Source of the DNA: Globisporangium splendens
Taxonomy: Eukaryota; Oomycota; Peronosporomycetes; Pythiales; Pythiaceae
DNA length: 64,000 nucleotides
Direction of reading: 5' to 3'
Assembly (NCBI GenBank): GCA_006386115.1
Contig: VFIW01000053.1
Location: 1-64,000, forward strand
The position numbers and the translations under genes were made by a program. How positions within the stretch are numbered: the first letter of the stretch is position 1; each line of letters starts with the position of its first letter. The notes beneath the pieces are model-generated. The model was not told where the DNA came from. It saw nothing but the letters and a program-made list of their open reading frames with translations, and ran no database searches. Positions 53,865 to 64,000 of the stretch are shown piece by piece.

Positions 53865-55518
53865 ATGCCGTGGACGGCGAACAACAACCAGGCGGGCGAG
53901 ATCCGCGCGCCCGCGATCACGGCGGCGCTGCGCGCCAAGAAGCTCAAGGAGGGCGAGAGCGCCGAGCCACTGCGCACGTACTCGCAGTCGCTGCGCGTGA
54001 TGATGCTGGACGAGCTCGCGGGTGTGGATGCGAGCGCGGTCCGGTTCTGCGCGTTGCTGCATCCGGACGACTTCCCCACGCTGCTGGACGGCGCCAGCGC
54101 CGACGACATCGCGACACGCACCGAGTTCATTTTCCCGCGCATGTACGCGCAGTTCGTGATCCCCGTGCGCGCGTGCGATGCAGTGCCGCGCGGCCGCGTC
54201 GCGCTCTCGCAGGTGCAGATGATCAACTTGGAGCTGTGCGTCGGGCAGGTCGAGCAGTGGACGCTGTTCCAGGAGAAAATGCCGATGATCAACGCGATCG
54301 CCATCGAGATCCGGCCGTTGCCAGTGAAGTCCGCGCAGCGCAGCGCTGATGATAGTGACGACGAGGAGGATGAAGATGACAACGAAGAAGAGACTACAGA
54401 CACCGTGCCGGCTAAGGTCGTGACGGACGCTAAGGACTTCGCAGCCGCGTTCGCCAAGTACGCGTGGCAGCGCATCCTGACGGAGAACGAGCGCCTGGTG
54501 CTGACCTACAAGGACGGCCGCGAGTACTTTGTGCGCGTGCTGGAGATCGACGCGGAGGATGAGTCCGAGACCGAGTTCACGATGCCGGACTCGTTCCGCG
54601 GTATCGTCGACGAAGAAACGCAGGTGTTTGTGTCGGCGGATAGCGGCGAGGACGATACGTTCTTCGAGCTTTTGAACGCGTCCATGTTCTCGACGATGAG
54701 CAGCCTGGCGTCGCAACGCACGGACGTCGTCACGGTCGTCACGAACGACGAGGAAGAGTTCCCGGTGAAGAAGAAACTGCTGTTCCCGTGCATCAAGCTC
54801 TCGTCGGCCGTGCTGTCGGGCAAGGGTGTGCACAGGGACTCATCGACGACTATTGAAGTCGATATCGACTGCCTCACGTTCGATCGCGTGCTGTTGTACC
54901 TGGAGCACGAAGCGCGCAACGATGACACGGAGTTCCAATTTGATCCGTCCCACGCTGAGGATCTGCTGACCGCGGCGACGAAAGTGGGCTGCATCGGATT
55001 GCAAGAGGTGTGCCAGAAACGACTCGGCGAATTCGAGACGCGCGTGCGCAAGGAATCGATCCGGTGGCAGGAAGTCGTGCGCCGCAACAACAGCGGCGAA
55101 GTGTGGCTCGTGATGCTCGGCATGGTCTTTGACGTCACGCGGTGGCTTCCCGAGCATCCTGGTGGCTCGATTATCATCCCCGAGCAAGCCGTGAATGTCG
55201 ATTGCACGGTCATGTTTGAGATTTACCACTCGAGCCGCCAGTCGTTCCGGTACTTGAAGCAGTTCTACATTGGCGAGATCGACGAAGCTGACTTGGCGTT
55301 GATCCCGAGCTCGGCAGAGAAGCCCTCCGCGGCATTTATCGAAGAACTCCGGCAGGTACGTTCCTGTATTTACAAGATTGTATCAATAGTTTGCTTTAGA
55401 AAGCTATGCATCTGTGGCACGTGTACTGATCATTTGTTTTTGCATCGTTTTGTTGGTTTGATGGCAGTACACGACCTGGCGGATCACGCCCCAGGTCAAC
55501 ACATTCAAGAGTTTCTAG
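53865..55518 (+). CDS. Multidomain protein: BTB/SKP1-like plus cytochrome b5 domain
   Basis: Two exons, 53,865-55,355 and 55,468-55,518, total 1,542 bp, 513 residues. Residues about 30-150 form a beta-rich N-terminal domain (LRVMMLDELAGVDASAVRFC, MYAQFVIPVRACDAVPRGRV) that recalls Cdc48/NSF-type N domains; this is tentative. An acidic linker follows (about 165-185). Residues about 300-405 resemble SKP1/BTB-POZ: VVTVVTNDEEEFPVKKKLLF then LSGKGVHRDSSTTIEVDIDC. Residues about 420-485 are a cytochrome b5-like domain with the heme-loop motif WLPEHPGGSIIIPEQ and a second His at EIYHSSRQSF. I know no function for this combination; a redox- or heme-linked ubiquitin adaptor is speculation. The small last exon (YTTWRITPQVNTFKSF) is a reasonable but unproven join. 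Confidence 0.8.
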
Positions 55519-55884
55519 GAGTCGTCAGTACCACGAGAGAATGGATAGTGTTCATTGTGATCCCACTCGTCCCATTTCGCGATGCCAAACATCTATTCTT
55601 CTTCGTCTGTTGACTTGTCGGTAGTGGCGAACTCCTGGTGACCAATAAAGAAAAACCTGCAGTGTAGCAAGTTTATCGTCAGACAGAGTGGGCATTCCAC
55701 TCCCATGCGATGTCCCTGGTGTTATTATGTGCCATCGTCTTCTCTGAGTTGAAGCAATTGCGTACTGGACCCAGAATTTAGCTTTCGACCGAACCATCAC
55801 TCATGGATGTTGGAGCATCATTCATCGATCGTGACATTGTTGAGCGACCATCACTCGCGTGAGAAGTCTCGCATCTCTCCAAGC
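55519..55884. other. Intergenic
   Basis: About 365 bp between the cytochrome b5 gene and the duplicated fragment; no gene recognised. Confidence 0.35.
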
Positions 55885-56030
55885 ATGACCACTCATCTTG
55901 CTCATCGATTGTCCTGGGTGTCGCTTTGCGACGAGAAGAAAGCGAACTTTCATGCAGCGAAATGGGACAACTGGGACGACTAGGAGTATCACTCGACTTG
56001 TGGCGCTTGGACAGGCGATCACGCAAGCAT
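55885..56030 (+). pseudogene. Degraded partial copy of the 205-aa protein gene
   Basis: Reads MTTHLAHRLSWVSLCDEKKA and then HAAKWDNWDD, stop, EYHSTCGAWTGDH, which parallels 41,292-41,560 (MATHLAHRLPWVSLCE, EEKAEFDVAKWDHNY, GGWMGDYWS) with about 140 bp missing. The leader before the ATG is also similar (ccaagcATG). A stop at 55,981-55,983 and the deletion make it a relic. Confidence 0.7.
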
Positions 56031-56273
56031 TTTTTTCTGAATGACTGCATCTGCTTGATGGACCAGACAATGCCAGTCGAGGGGACAATAGAACTACCTA
56101 ATATATGAAGAATACACAAAAACCAAACTCCTTCCCAATATGGTGAACACACATCATTCGTCTGTCCGTTCGTGCGTATCGTTCTCGCTGGCACACCTTC
56201 ATCTATTTCACCCTACTGTCGGTCTCCACATTGCTGCATTTTACCTCGTATACACGCCTCACGCGGTGCTTCC

Positions 56274-58046
56274 TTACTGCCCACGTCGATCGAGGCGAAC
56301 TTCAATCACACGACCATTAATCTCCGCACCATTGAACCGATCTATCCAGCAAAGTTGACACTTTAGGCAGTTGCTCCCTTTAACAACAGGATCAAACTGA
56401 AGCATAGCACGTACCGATGGCTAACCATGCATCCTGCGGGTTGTAAAACCGTATGATACCAAAGCCGCGCGACTTGCCGTCGGGAAATTCCGCGATCTCT
56501 GACCGCTCGACATCGCCAACGGTACGGAACAGGTCCTTCAGACTCTGCCAGTTCGTTTCCCATGGTAGCTAAGCATTGTCAAGCACAAGCAGCAATAAGC
56601 ACATGATTCCATGACCGCAAGCAGGTAAACAGACTCACATTTCCGATGTAGAGTTGACGACCATCGCCTCCACCCATAGGGTACTGCGGCGGCACAGGAT
56701 GCATATACTCTTGTAGCTGATGAACGTGAGGAGGAGGGTACTGATGCATGTGCGGGGGCGGTGGGTACATGGGTGGACCACCGTGTCCGAACCGTCCGCC
56801 ACCCATGCCTCCACCGCGGCTCATCATCGTGCGCTTCGCGATCATCGAGATGCTGCCTCCCTCTGGCTCGCGATCTTCACGCACGAAGATCATTCGTCCA
56901 TCGAGCTGCGAGTCGTTGAGTGTCCGGATCGCATGTTGCGCTTCCTCGGGAGATCCGTACTCGACCAATCCGCAGCCCTTGGAGCGGCCACCAGCTTCCT
57001 CCAGCACTACATAAAACAGCAACAAGACACACGATGATGCATAATTGCATAAAACTCTTCGATTTGCATATAATCGCCATACCGTCAGCGTGGACGACGA
57101 CGCCCGCCTGCTTCATGTGGTCCTTGAGGTCCTGCCACTTGACGTTCCACGAGAGGTTGCCGACATACACTCGGCATCCTTTGCTGGGACGCGCCTGCGG
57201 CACGAACTGCTCTTCGCGGTCCATGCGCACAAAGATCTTGCGTCCGTCGAGCTCCGTGTCGTTCAGCTTCATGACGGCCAGCTGCGCAAACGTCTGGTGC
57301 GCAAACGTGACGATCGCGCAGCCCTTGGAGCGACCATTCGACTCGAGGATGTCGACGTGCTCCACGTTGCCGACCGAGCGCATGTGGTCCTTCAGCATCT
57401 GCCACGTCACGCCCCAGGACAGGTTCCCAACGTACACGCGGCGCATGGCACCCGAATCCGCCGGATTGTGCTCGCTCGCATGGTTTCCTGTAACAGAAAC
57501 AACAAGCAATCAATCGAACGCGGGCATGCGTTAGATGATCACCAGCATCATCCAATCGCAACGCTCGCAGCAGCACCGCAAGCACAAATATACAGAGAGA
57601 GAGCGCTAGCCACGACACCATTACCATTGCCGAAACGTGGTCCACGCGACTGGTACGGCGCCGAGCTCGCAATGCGATCAGCGCGCCTCCTGTTACAGCA
57701 CGTCACGTCCAGCAACCACACACATAGTGAGTACACAATACGACAAATGCAGACACTATACGCACACACACGTGTTCTTGGTCTTGCCGCCTGCGTAGCT
57801 GTTGTTGTTGTGGCCGCCCGCGTGGTAGTGGTGACCGCGCGGACTGTTGCTGCTGTTATCGTGGTGATGGTGGTCGCTGTACGCCGCCGGATTGCTGCTG
57901 CTGTGGACGGACGACGCGCCGCAGTGCGGACTGGCGTCGCGACGGCTGCTGCTGTTGCTGTGGTAGCTGCTGTTCTCGTGCTTGCGCTCGTCCGCGATCT
58001 GGTCGAGACTCATGCCGAGTTTCTTCTCCACACCCACGTCCGCCAT
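56274..58046 (-). CDS. RNA-binding protein with three RRM domains (hnRNP M-like)
   Basis: Six exons on the minus strand: 58,046-57,772, 57,689-57,625, 57,487-57,083, 57,006-56,639, 56,568-56,415 and 56,341-56,274, total 1,335 bp, 444 residues. The N-terminal 110 residues are rich in His, Ser, Asn and Gly (YSDHHHHDNSSNSPRGHHYH). RRM1 starts at MRRVYVGNLSWGVTW with SKGCAIVTF. RRM2 starts at CRVYVGNLSWNVKW with SKGCGLVEY. A Gly/Pro/Met/His-rich linker (GGGMGGGRFGHGGPPMYPPP) leads to RRM3, with RQLYIGNLPWETNW and SRGFGIIRFY. The order and spacing resemble hnRNP M/MYEF2-type or G-strand-binding proteins. Role: RNA binding in splicing or mRNA handling, inferred. The third RNP1 reads SRGFGIIRF, close to consensus. 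Confidence 0.92.
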
Positions 58047-58357
58047 CGTATTGCTGCTTCCTATTGTATTGCCGATACAAATGGCTTGACCAATTCCCCC
58101 CTTTCCGAGCTTGTATTTGAGATGCTACAGTAAAAAGGCAAAATAATACTGTCGAAGACTGCAAAACCTGCTGTAGTCGATTGTCGAACAACTGCATCGG
58201 GTTAGAAAGGGGAGAGTGCTGGTCAGGAATGGGCACTAGGCTATTAGGTACGTTGGTAGCCATTTGGGAGATGGCTACATTCTGCAGCCACATGAATGGC
58301 ACATTGGCGCTGCTGGTCTATTGCGAACGGCGACGCACGTGCTCTATGCCACGATGG
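58047..58357. other. Intergenic between RRM gene start and WDR62-like gene end
   Basis: About 310 bp; promoter side of the RRM gene. A run of short frames, none supported. Confidence 0.4.
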
Positions 58358-60407
58358 CTAGTTGTCGGAACCGGAGAGTTTCTCGATCGCCGCGCGCAAT
58401 TGAGTGACGAGTTGCTGGATTTCTTGGACTTCTGGGGCTGTCGGAATAACGCAGAGATGAGGACAAAGTCAGCGGAAAAAAACTCATCGTCGGATGAACA
58501 GGATTTACGTGCAAGCCGTGTCTTGAGGGCTATAAAGTTTCGCACCTGCAGCTTTCTCTGTCGGGAGGAAGTCTTCGAATGCTTTTGTCACTGTCACCAG
58601 TTGTTGGTCCAAGTCACTGTGGTCGTGCAGAAAAAACATGTCAATACCAAAACTCATGAGCCGCACGATTGCCCAAAAGGTACCTCATTGTTGCTTGAAC
58701 TGTAGCCTACAGGAAGCCTGGTGACACACATGACAGTTAACAACTCCATCCTCATCAACTGACTGCATCCTTTGAAAGCTAAACTCACGTGTGTCTGCTG
58801 ATGACGACTTTGGCGCTGAGCTTTCTCTGGCGCGCGACGGAGTGCTCGAGCTGGTCGAGGATACGACAGGACACGGCGACGATGCTGGAGACACTGACAA
58901 TGCATTCGTGACCTCATACTCCGCAGTAAGGCTACTCAAGGATCGAGCCGCGCCAACCGCGCTGCTTCCTTCGGGCACATTGCTACTACATTCGAGCTTT
59001 GTTTGTTGGGCTGTCTTGCTTCCATCGATCACAGCGCTGTCGCTTTGTTGAGGAGATTCGACTTGGTTAGCGTCGATTTCGTACCCTGCTGTAAACACGC
59101 TGAGAGATTCCATCACCCTGCTAATTGCAGGTCTCGGATGCAGCCACTGTGGCACATAAAAGATCGCTCCACTTGAGCGTTCTGCGTGTCACTTACGTCG
59201 TAAATGAACAAACTGCGATCGCCACAGAGCACGATCACATGCGACCCAGTGACTCGGACAGCAATCACTGCTGGGTATCGATGTGGCACATCTGGATGCA
59301 GGATGTCGGAGCTGACTTCGTTCGGTTCGTTTCCTTTCCCAAGAGGTGGAGGAAATGGCATCGTAGAGCGGTATCCTAGCGTCGACGGGTCGAAAAGACG
59401 GACAATGGAGCTCGAGCCAGCAACCGCGACGTACGCTTTGGTCACTGAGATCGCATTCCCGTGCGTTGCCTCTAAGGAGACGAGACGCTCCATGATGCAC
59501 GACGCACCAAAACAGCACAACGTTCCGTCCGACGTGATAGCAAATGTCTTGAGTCTGCAGGCGCCATACCCGCACGCTACACTAGTGAAAGTCGCTTCTG
59601 CTTCGGTCGACATGACTGCGTCGCGATGCTGCATCTCTGGGATATCGTTGATCGCATATCCTGTGAGTAGAAAACCATCTCGATCATCCAGGAACCAGAA
59701 CTGGAGCACCACAAAAGCAGTAACAGCGCAATAAGCAACCCAAAGAGGGTGATAAAAACGCAGTCGTTTGTGCGTCTCACCTTGAAATGCTTTTCCCCGA
59801 CGGAGACAAAGAAGTTTCCTTCTTGACAGTAATCCATCGACAGTACTTTCTCCCGGATCTGTGCCGCGCCGATCGCCTTGCCATTCATCTCACCCGTGTC
59901 TGCGTCTTTCTTCAGGTCCCACGCGTACACGTGCTGGTCATGCACGAGTCCCGCAGAGAGTAGGTATCGTCCATCGTGACTGAACGCCATGCACGCGACG
60001 CTTTTCTCGACGCGGTAGTACCGCACTTGCTTGTTCCGTCGGAGGTTGTAGATCACGACGATGCACCCGGCCGAGCACGCGATCTCGCCCGTCACGGAGT
60101 TCACGGCTATCATCGCATTGCTCAGCGACGTCACACCGACCACGCGCTCCAGTATCAGTCGCGATTTCGCTACGGGCATCACGAGTGGTAGTGGTGTGCT
60201 TGAAGGGACAGAAGGCGGTGATGCAGATGGCGATGCCCTGTCAGCCGCTCTCTTGGCAGACGCAGCAGTGGACGGAGGCGACACGATAGACGAGTGCGCA
60301 TCACGCGCGTGCGCTTCGCGGTGTTTCTCGCCGGCCAATGTGCCCATCGGCATCCATGCAGGAGGTGACGATGGAGGCGGCGCTATTTGGACAATGCGAG
60401 CCTGCAT
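58358..60407 (-). CDS. WD40-repeat protein, WDR62/MABP1-like
   Basis: Minus strand, multi-exon. Exon 1 runs 60,407-59,781 (209 codons) and exon 2 starts at 59,700. Exon 1 contains LILERVVGVTSLSNAMIAVN, EIACSAGCIVVIYNLRRNKQ and VACMAFSHDGRYLLSAGLVH, which follow the start of the first beta-propeller of WDR62/MAPKBP1. Exon 2 holds further blades (RLKTFAITSDGTLCCFGASC, HVIVLCGDRSLFIYDVSD). After about 59,115 there is a Ser-rich part, then LDQQLVTVTKAFEDFLPTEK and the final exon PEVQEIQQLVTQLRAAIEKL, stop at 58,358. The joins between 59,120 and 58,540 are not certain. Animal relatives act at centrosomes and in JNK signalling; here they may be ciliary or centriolar, by inference. The protein has only one propeller's worth of blades, shorter than animal WDR62. 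Confidence 0.75.
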
Positions 60408-60882
60408 CTGTGCTGTGCACGGCAGTTGAAGCTCATGACAATGCAACAATGCAATGTTCAATACCAATGCAATACAACCATTTGCAATACACAATACAAA
60501 GTCAATGTCAGCATCGATCCAATGCAACAATGCAATTGATTGCTGCTTCGAGCCAATCGCAATAATCTGATCATCGCGGACTTAATCGGGGAGGTTATCT
60601 TTCCCGCGACATGTGCTGCTCGAGAGTAAGCAAACCGACACGCACTGGCATTTGTCGCTTCTCTCTGAATGTTGAGCCTCACTTTAACAACATATCAAGC
60701 TATAAACACAGGTATGTTCGTCATACTCCCTCTCTGTAAGAACCTCGCGTGCAACACGCCGTTATTTTTGTTGCCATGGCAGCGCAAGCAGTCAGTATAC
60801 ACAGAGCAATATGTTTGTTTTTATCCCAGCAGCTCATTCCCTGAAGCGCTCTGAAACTGGTACGTGGACGCCGACCATCAAT
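60408..60882. promoter_or_regulatory. Divergent promoter space with CAATGCAA repeats
   Basis: Between the WDR62-like gene (minus) and the LysE-like gene (plus). Between 60,438 and 60,535 the blocks caatgcaacaatgcaat occur twice, about 80 bp apart, with further caatgcaa and caatac variants between. The rest is plain AT-rich sequence. Confidence 0.5.
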
Positions 60883-62382
60883 ATGCTACCGCTGTACAAG
60901 CAGACGCTGCGCTTCGTGGCGGACCCGTACAAGCGCTTGCGGAAGCAGGTGGTTGTGGGCGCCGCCGTGGCGCTCGTGCTGCTCTTCCTCTTCTTCCTGG
61001 CGATGTCGGGCGACCACGCAGAGGCGCCAGCGCTCAATGGAGGCGCGATGCCGCCGACGCCCAAAGTGCAGCAGCCGCGGATGCCAGCAGTGACCCCGAC
61101 GCAAGAGGCAGATGCGCCGCCAGTGGCGCTCACGCCGCCGCCTGTGCGTGCGGATGAAGGCGCTGCGAGCGAGAAGAAGAAGAAGAAGGGAATGGTGCGC
61201 GAACACGATGGCGCGTACGACGACGCAGCAGAAGGTGCAGACGATGGGGATGAGAAACCTGGTGACGCGGATGTTGCAGTCGATGCGGATGATGGTGAAA
61301 GCAGCAAAAAGACGTCGAAGATGCCGTGGGTTGTGCGCTTGGTCCTGCCGCTGGTAGCAGGGTACTGCTTTGGGTTCTTGGGATCGGTGCCGATTGCAGG
61401 ACCGACGTCCGCGATGGTGTTGAAGCTTGGTATTCAAGGAAAATATCAAGCCGCTTTGACGATCGCGTTTGGCGGCGCACTTTCGGAAGCGGTACGAATA
61501 CTGTGACGATTCTTAGCTGTTTTGAGTTGTACTGATGTGCTGTGTACCGCGTTGTCTTTGTTGTGAATGCACCAGACGTATGCTGGCATTGCGTTTTGGG
61601 GGTTTGGAAGCTTCTTGGCGGGTGCCAAGTTCCTCCTTCCTGTTTCCAAGTGCGTGTTATTTGTGTCAACGCTTGTAGATGTCCGTACCAGAATGCTAAC
61701 GATCGTAATGCGCTGGTTGTGCAGAGTGCTCGGTGCCGTCATGCTTACGGTCGTAGGGATTGTCTTTCTCAAGTCCGATATGAAACCATCTATGGAGCCT
61801 GAGCTCGATTCGCCACAGCGGAAAGGGCGGATGGGGAGAGCGCGCAACGAAATGTACAAGAACGTGCTGCTCGGCGTGACGATGTCGGGGATCAACCCGG
61901 CACTGCTGGCAACGTACACGGGTGCAATTGCATCAGGTTCGTTGATGAAACTATCTATGATGGCTTGTGTTTGTGTGGCATTATTCTCTGTGATGGCGCA
62001 TCAACCTTTTGTGTATCTCTATGATATTTCGTAGTGTATGGAACGGGCATGCTCGAGTTCAACTTATTCCTGGCCTTTGTGTTCGCCATTGGCGTCTGCT
62101 GTGGCGTGTCGTCGTGGTTCTACCTGCTGCTGACATTGCTGGAAAAGTACAAGCAGGTATGAAAGTTAAGAGCTCTTGTGAAGCACATACTTGTGTGCAT
62201 CTGCATCACGATATCTAACTGTCGTATTTGCACTGTGTTATGGTGTTGTGCAGCGTCTGAAAGACCAGACGATTGGCTTAATCATGCGCTGCATGGGCTG
62301 CTTCCTGCTCACGCTGGGTCTGTTTTGCGCCAAGTCGTCCTTTGAGTATTTCGTTTGGGGGTCGCCGCCAGCAGCGGCATAA
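60883..62382 (+). CDS. LysE/RhtB-like multi-pass membrane protein
   Basis: Five exons: 60,883-61,491, 61,576-61,649, 61,725-61,936, 62,035-62,156 and 62,254-62,382, total 1,146 bp, 381 residues, all GT-AG. One N-terminal membrane segment (VVVGAAVALVLLFLFFLAMS) precedes an acidic, Ala/Pro-rich loop with a Lys run (EKKKKKG). Then come about five membrane segments from residue 155 on: LVLPLVAGYCFGFLGSVPIA, AALTIAFGGALSEA, VLGAVMLTVVGIVFL, FNLFLAFVFAIGVCCGVSSW and IMRCMGCFLLTLGLFCAKSS. The GSVPIAGPTSAMVLKLGIQG block with a Pro-Gly kink after helix 1 recalls the LysE/RhtB exporter fold, and similar proteins exist in stramenopiles. Substrate unknown. An upstream ATG at 60,811 is in frame and gives 24 more residues. 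Confidence 0.72.
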
Positions 62383-62548
62383 GAGGAGCATGACGATTTC
62401 GTTAGATGTAAAGTAACTTGGTGCGTTTTTTTTTTCTTTCTTTTCTCGAGAAGCAAGACAAGGCAGCAGGGAAAACGGGGTAAGCGTATGTACTAAAAGC
62501 AGAAAATACTATGAACTAGATTTTGAACTTGGCTTTCAGCGCCGCGAG

Positions 62549-64000
62549 TCACGACGCGTCTTTGCTGGCTTCACTCTCATGTTGTCGATCAAGCATAGCG
62601 AACAGAGTTTGGATTTTCTCGAGCTGGTTATTGTCCAAGAAGTCAAGAAGGAGCGCGAATCGACGGGTTTGAGAAAGCGCCTCCATGATGTCGAGCGCAA
62701 AGGCGCCTTGCTCAGTTGAAGCTCCTTTTGCTTCGACTTCCACGACATCACCGTGCTTCCACGTTACGACCAGGATGTGAATGATCTCAGCCATCGGGTC
62801 AGCATCCATACCTGACTTGGACGTCTTGGTGTTTCTCGACAAACGCGCGGATCGGTCGTATGCTCGAGAGTATGCGGTTCCACTGGATCTGCAAGTCCAG
62901 CGATTCGATCGGCACAGCTTTCAGCAGGTCCTCACGAAATGAGTGGAGCTTCTCGTCGACTTTCGACAAATAATCGCTCTTGAAGACTACCTTGTGGTCG
63001 AGGAGCACTTGAAAGGACTTGGGTGTGTAGCTCCCGTAAAATTGCACAAGCATACACGAAACAGTCAATATGTCACCATAAATCTCGCAGTCGGTCGACA
63101 CGAACGCAGTTTTTGTTTACCTTTTCAAGCGCTTGGAGGAACGGATAGTTCTCGAGCAAGTCACGGCATGCGCGCTTGACAATTTGGATCTTGGACAACA
63201 GTCCGCGCTGGTTTCTCGGGAACTCGAGCTTGTAGAGAAACACGTTGATGCGCTCGTGCATGTCGGGCACGCGCACCATCTCGTAGAGAAACTGCTCGGC
63301 CTTCCCAAGCTTCACAATCGGACCGTCATACGATTGCAGCATTCGCCGCTCGTCCTCGGTCGGAAAAAGCGCTGCAGACACGCCAGCAGCTCAGGGTGCA
63401 CCACTTTCTCGTTCAGACACACAATGTCGTGGGCGATCTGCTCGTAATTGGAGTTGATCTTGAAATTCGCGAGCGCGATCGCTAGGTTATTGGCGTGTTT
63501 CAGATCGATGAGCTGAATGTTCTTGGACTTTCCACGAGGAGATGAAGGACGAGACTAGAAACACGAACGACAATGCTTAATTTCGATGAGCTACACATTC
63601 GAAGCTCTCCTTTTTGGGTCATTTTGGTACGAACCTTTTGAAAAATGGCGTCTAGTTGCTTCGTTGGCGAGGACTCGATGCACTCGCTTTCCTTGTGCTG
63701 TCGGGGGCTCTTTCCACGAGGCGACGGAACAAACACAGGGCGAGTTTCTACGCAAAGGACACAGAGAGTCTGTGTGGGTGACAGCGTTCATGAGTGTAAA
63801 CAAAGCCATCGACGCTTACCATCGACTCGCGTCGGAGACGATACGTCCACCGAGAGTTTGAATCCGTTCTCGCTTCAAATTTGGATGCTGCTGGCGCACT
63901 TGCTGCTGCTGCTCGAGAGGAAGGTAATTCTGCAGCAACAGGTACTGGTAGTGAAGGTGCAGATAATGTTGCGTTCAAGTCGTTTCCGTCGTGCAATCCT
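62549..64000 (-). CDS. Formin (FH2 domain), 3' part, runs off the right edge
   Basis: Minus-strand gene whose 5' end is beyond 64,000. Exons recognisable: up to about 63,832 (Ala/Ser-rich, ending RWTYRLRRESM), about 63,730-63,634 (KQLDAIFQK), 63,555 to about 63,120 (FH2 core) and about 63,000-62,800, with the terminal exon ending at 62,549. FH2 landmarks are NIQLIDLKHANNLAIALANF, LNEKVVHPELLACLQR and PTEDERRMLQSYDG, then LGKAEQFLYEMVRVPDMHER. Formins nucleate and elongate unbranched actin filaments through a dimeric FH2 ring. The frame changes within CTGCAGCGCTTTTTCCG near 63,365-63,375: one base seems missing. This may be a real frameshift or a base error in the T run. Confidence 0.82.

Noticed and set aside
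53841..54833. 330-codon minus-strand frame
   Set aside because: Antisense shadow of the BTB/cytochrome b5 gene with Arg/His/Leu-rich composition.
57045..58133. 362-codon plus-strand frame
   Set aside because: Antisense to the RRM gene exons and introns; Val/Ala/Arg-rich shadow.
1..64000. tRNA or rRNA genes
   Set aside because: No cloverleaf or rRNA segment recognised by eye; a tRNAscan run would be needed to exclude a tRNA in the spacers.

Overview
The window looks like nuclear DNA of an oomycete, most likely in the Phytophthora/Pythium group. The support is indirect. Genes carry short GT-AG introns of about 70-110 bp. There is a pleiotropic-drug-resistance ABC transporter relic, a GCC2/GCC3-type cysteine-rich protein relic, ankyrin proteins of the 28-residue type and abundant non-LTR retrotransposons. 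No bacterial, organellar, CRISPR or rRNA feature was seen.

Layout. Bases 1-13,100 are a nested retrotransposon island: the end of one LINE-like element on the plus strand (element 1), a gag-like ORF on the minus strand, and copy A of a second LINE family (element 2) on the minus strand. Bases 13,138-15,158 hold a broken ABCG/PDR transporter, followed by an intact ankyrin-repeat gene (15,774-17,249). Bases 17,707-24,555 are a composite plus-strand LINE (copy B) whose head is a piece of element 1. Bases 24,558-27,793 are a decayed serine-rich coiled-coil gene with a 143-bp SINE-like insertion flanked by a 16-bp target duplication.

From 28 kb the window is gene-dense. In order: proteasome subunit Rpn8 (+), GH47 alpha-mannosidase (-), a PX-ankyrin protein (-), a FAM221-family gene with an early in-frame stop (-), a GCC2/GCC3-type pseudogene (+) interrupted by LINE copy C (-), an unknown 205-aa protein (+), an ankyrin/IQ protein (-), TAF9 (-), class II fumarase (-), TRM13 (-), an IMPACT/YIH1-like protein (+), arginase (+), a BTB/SKP1-like plus cytochrome b5 protein (+), a three-RRM protein (-), a WDR62/MABP1-like WD40 protein (-), a LysE-like membrane protein (+) and the 3' part of a formin (-) that runs off the right edge.

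The genes are housekeeping functions of unrelated pathways; I see no operon-like or cluster logic. Divergent pairs share short intergenic spaces (TRM13/IMPACT 155 bp; WDR62-like/LysE-like about 475 bp). No LINE copy is intact: all have stops or frameshifts, and copies B and C share one nonsense codon. Gene models rest on splice-site reading and codon-phase sums done by eye. For nine genes the summed exon lengths give uninterrupted frames: Rpn8, GH47, TAF9, fumarase, TRM13, IMPACT, arginase, the RRM protein and the LysE-like protein. The most interesting material is in the transposon remnants and gene lesions; I did not find a convincing new multi-gene system.
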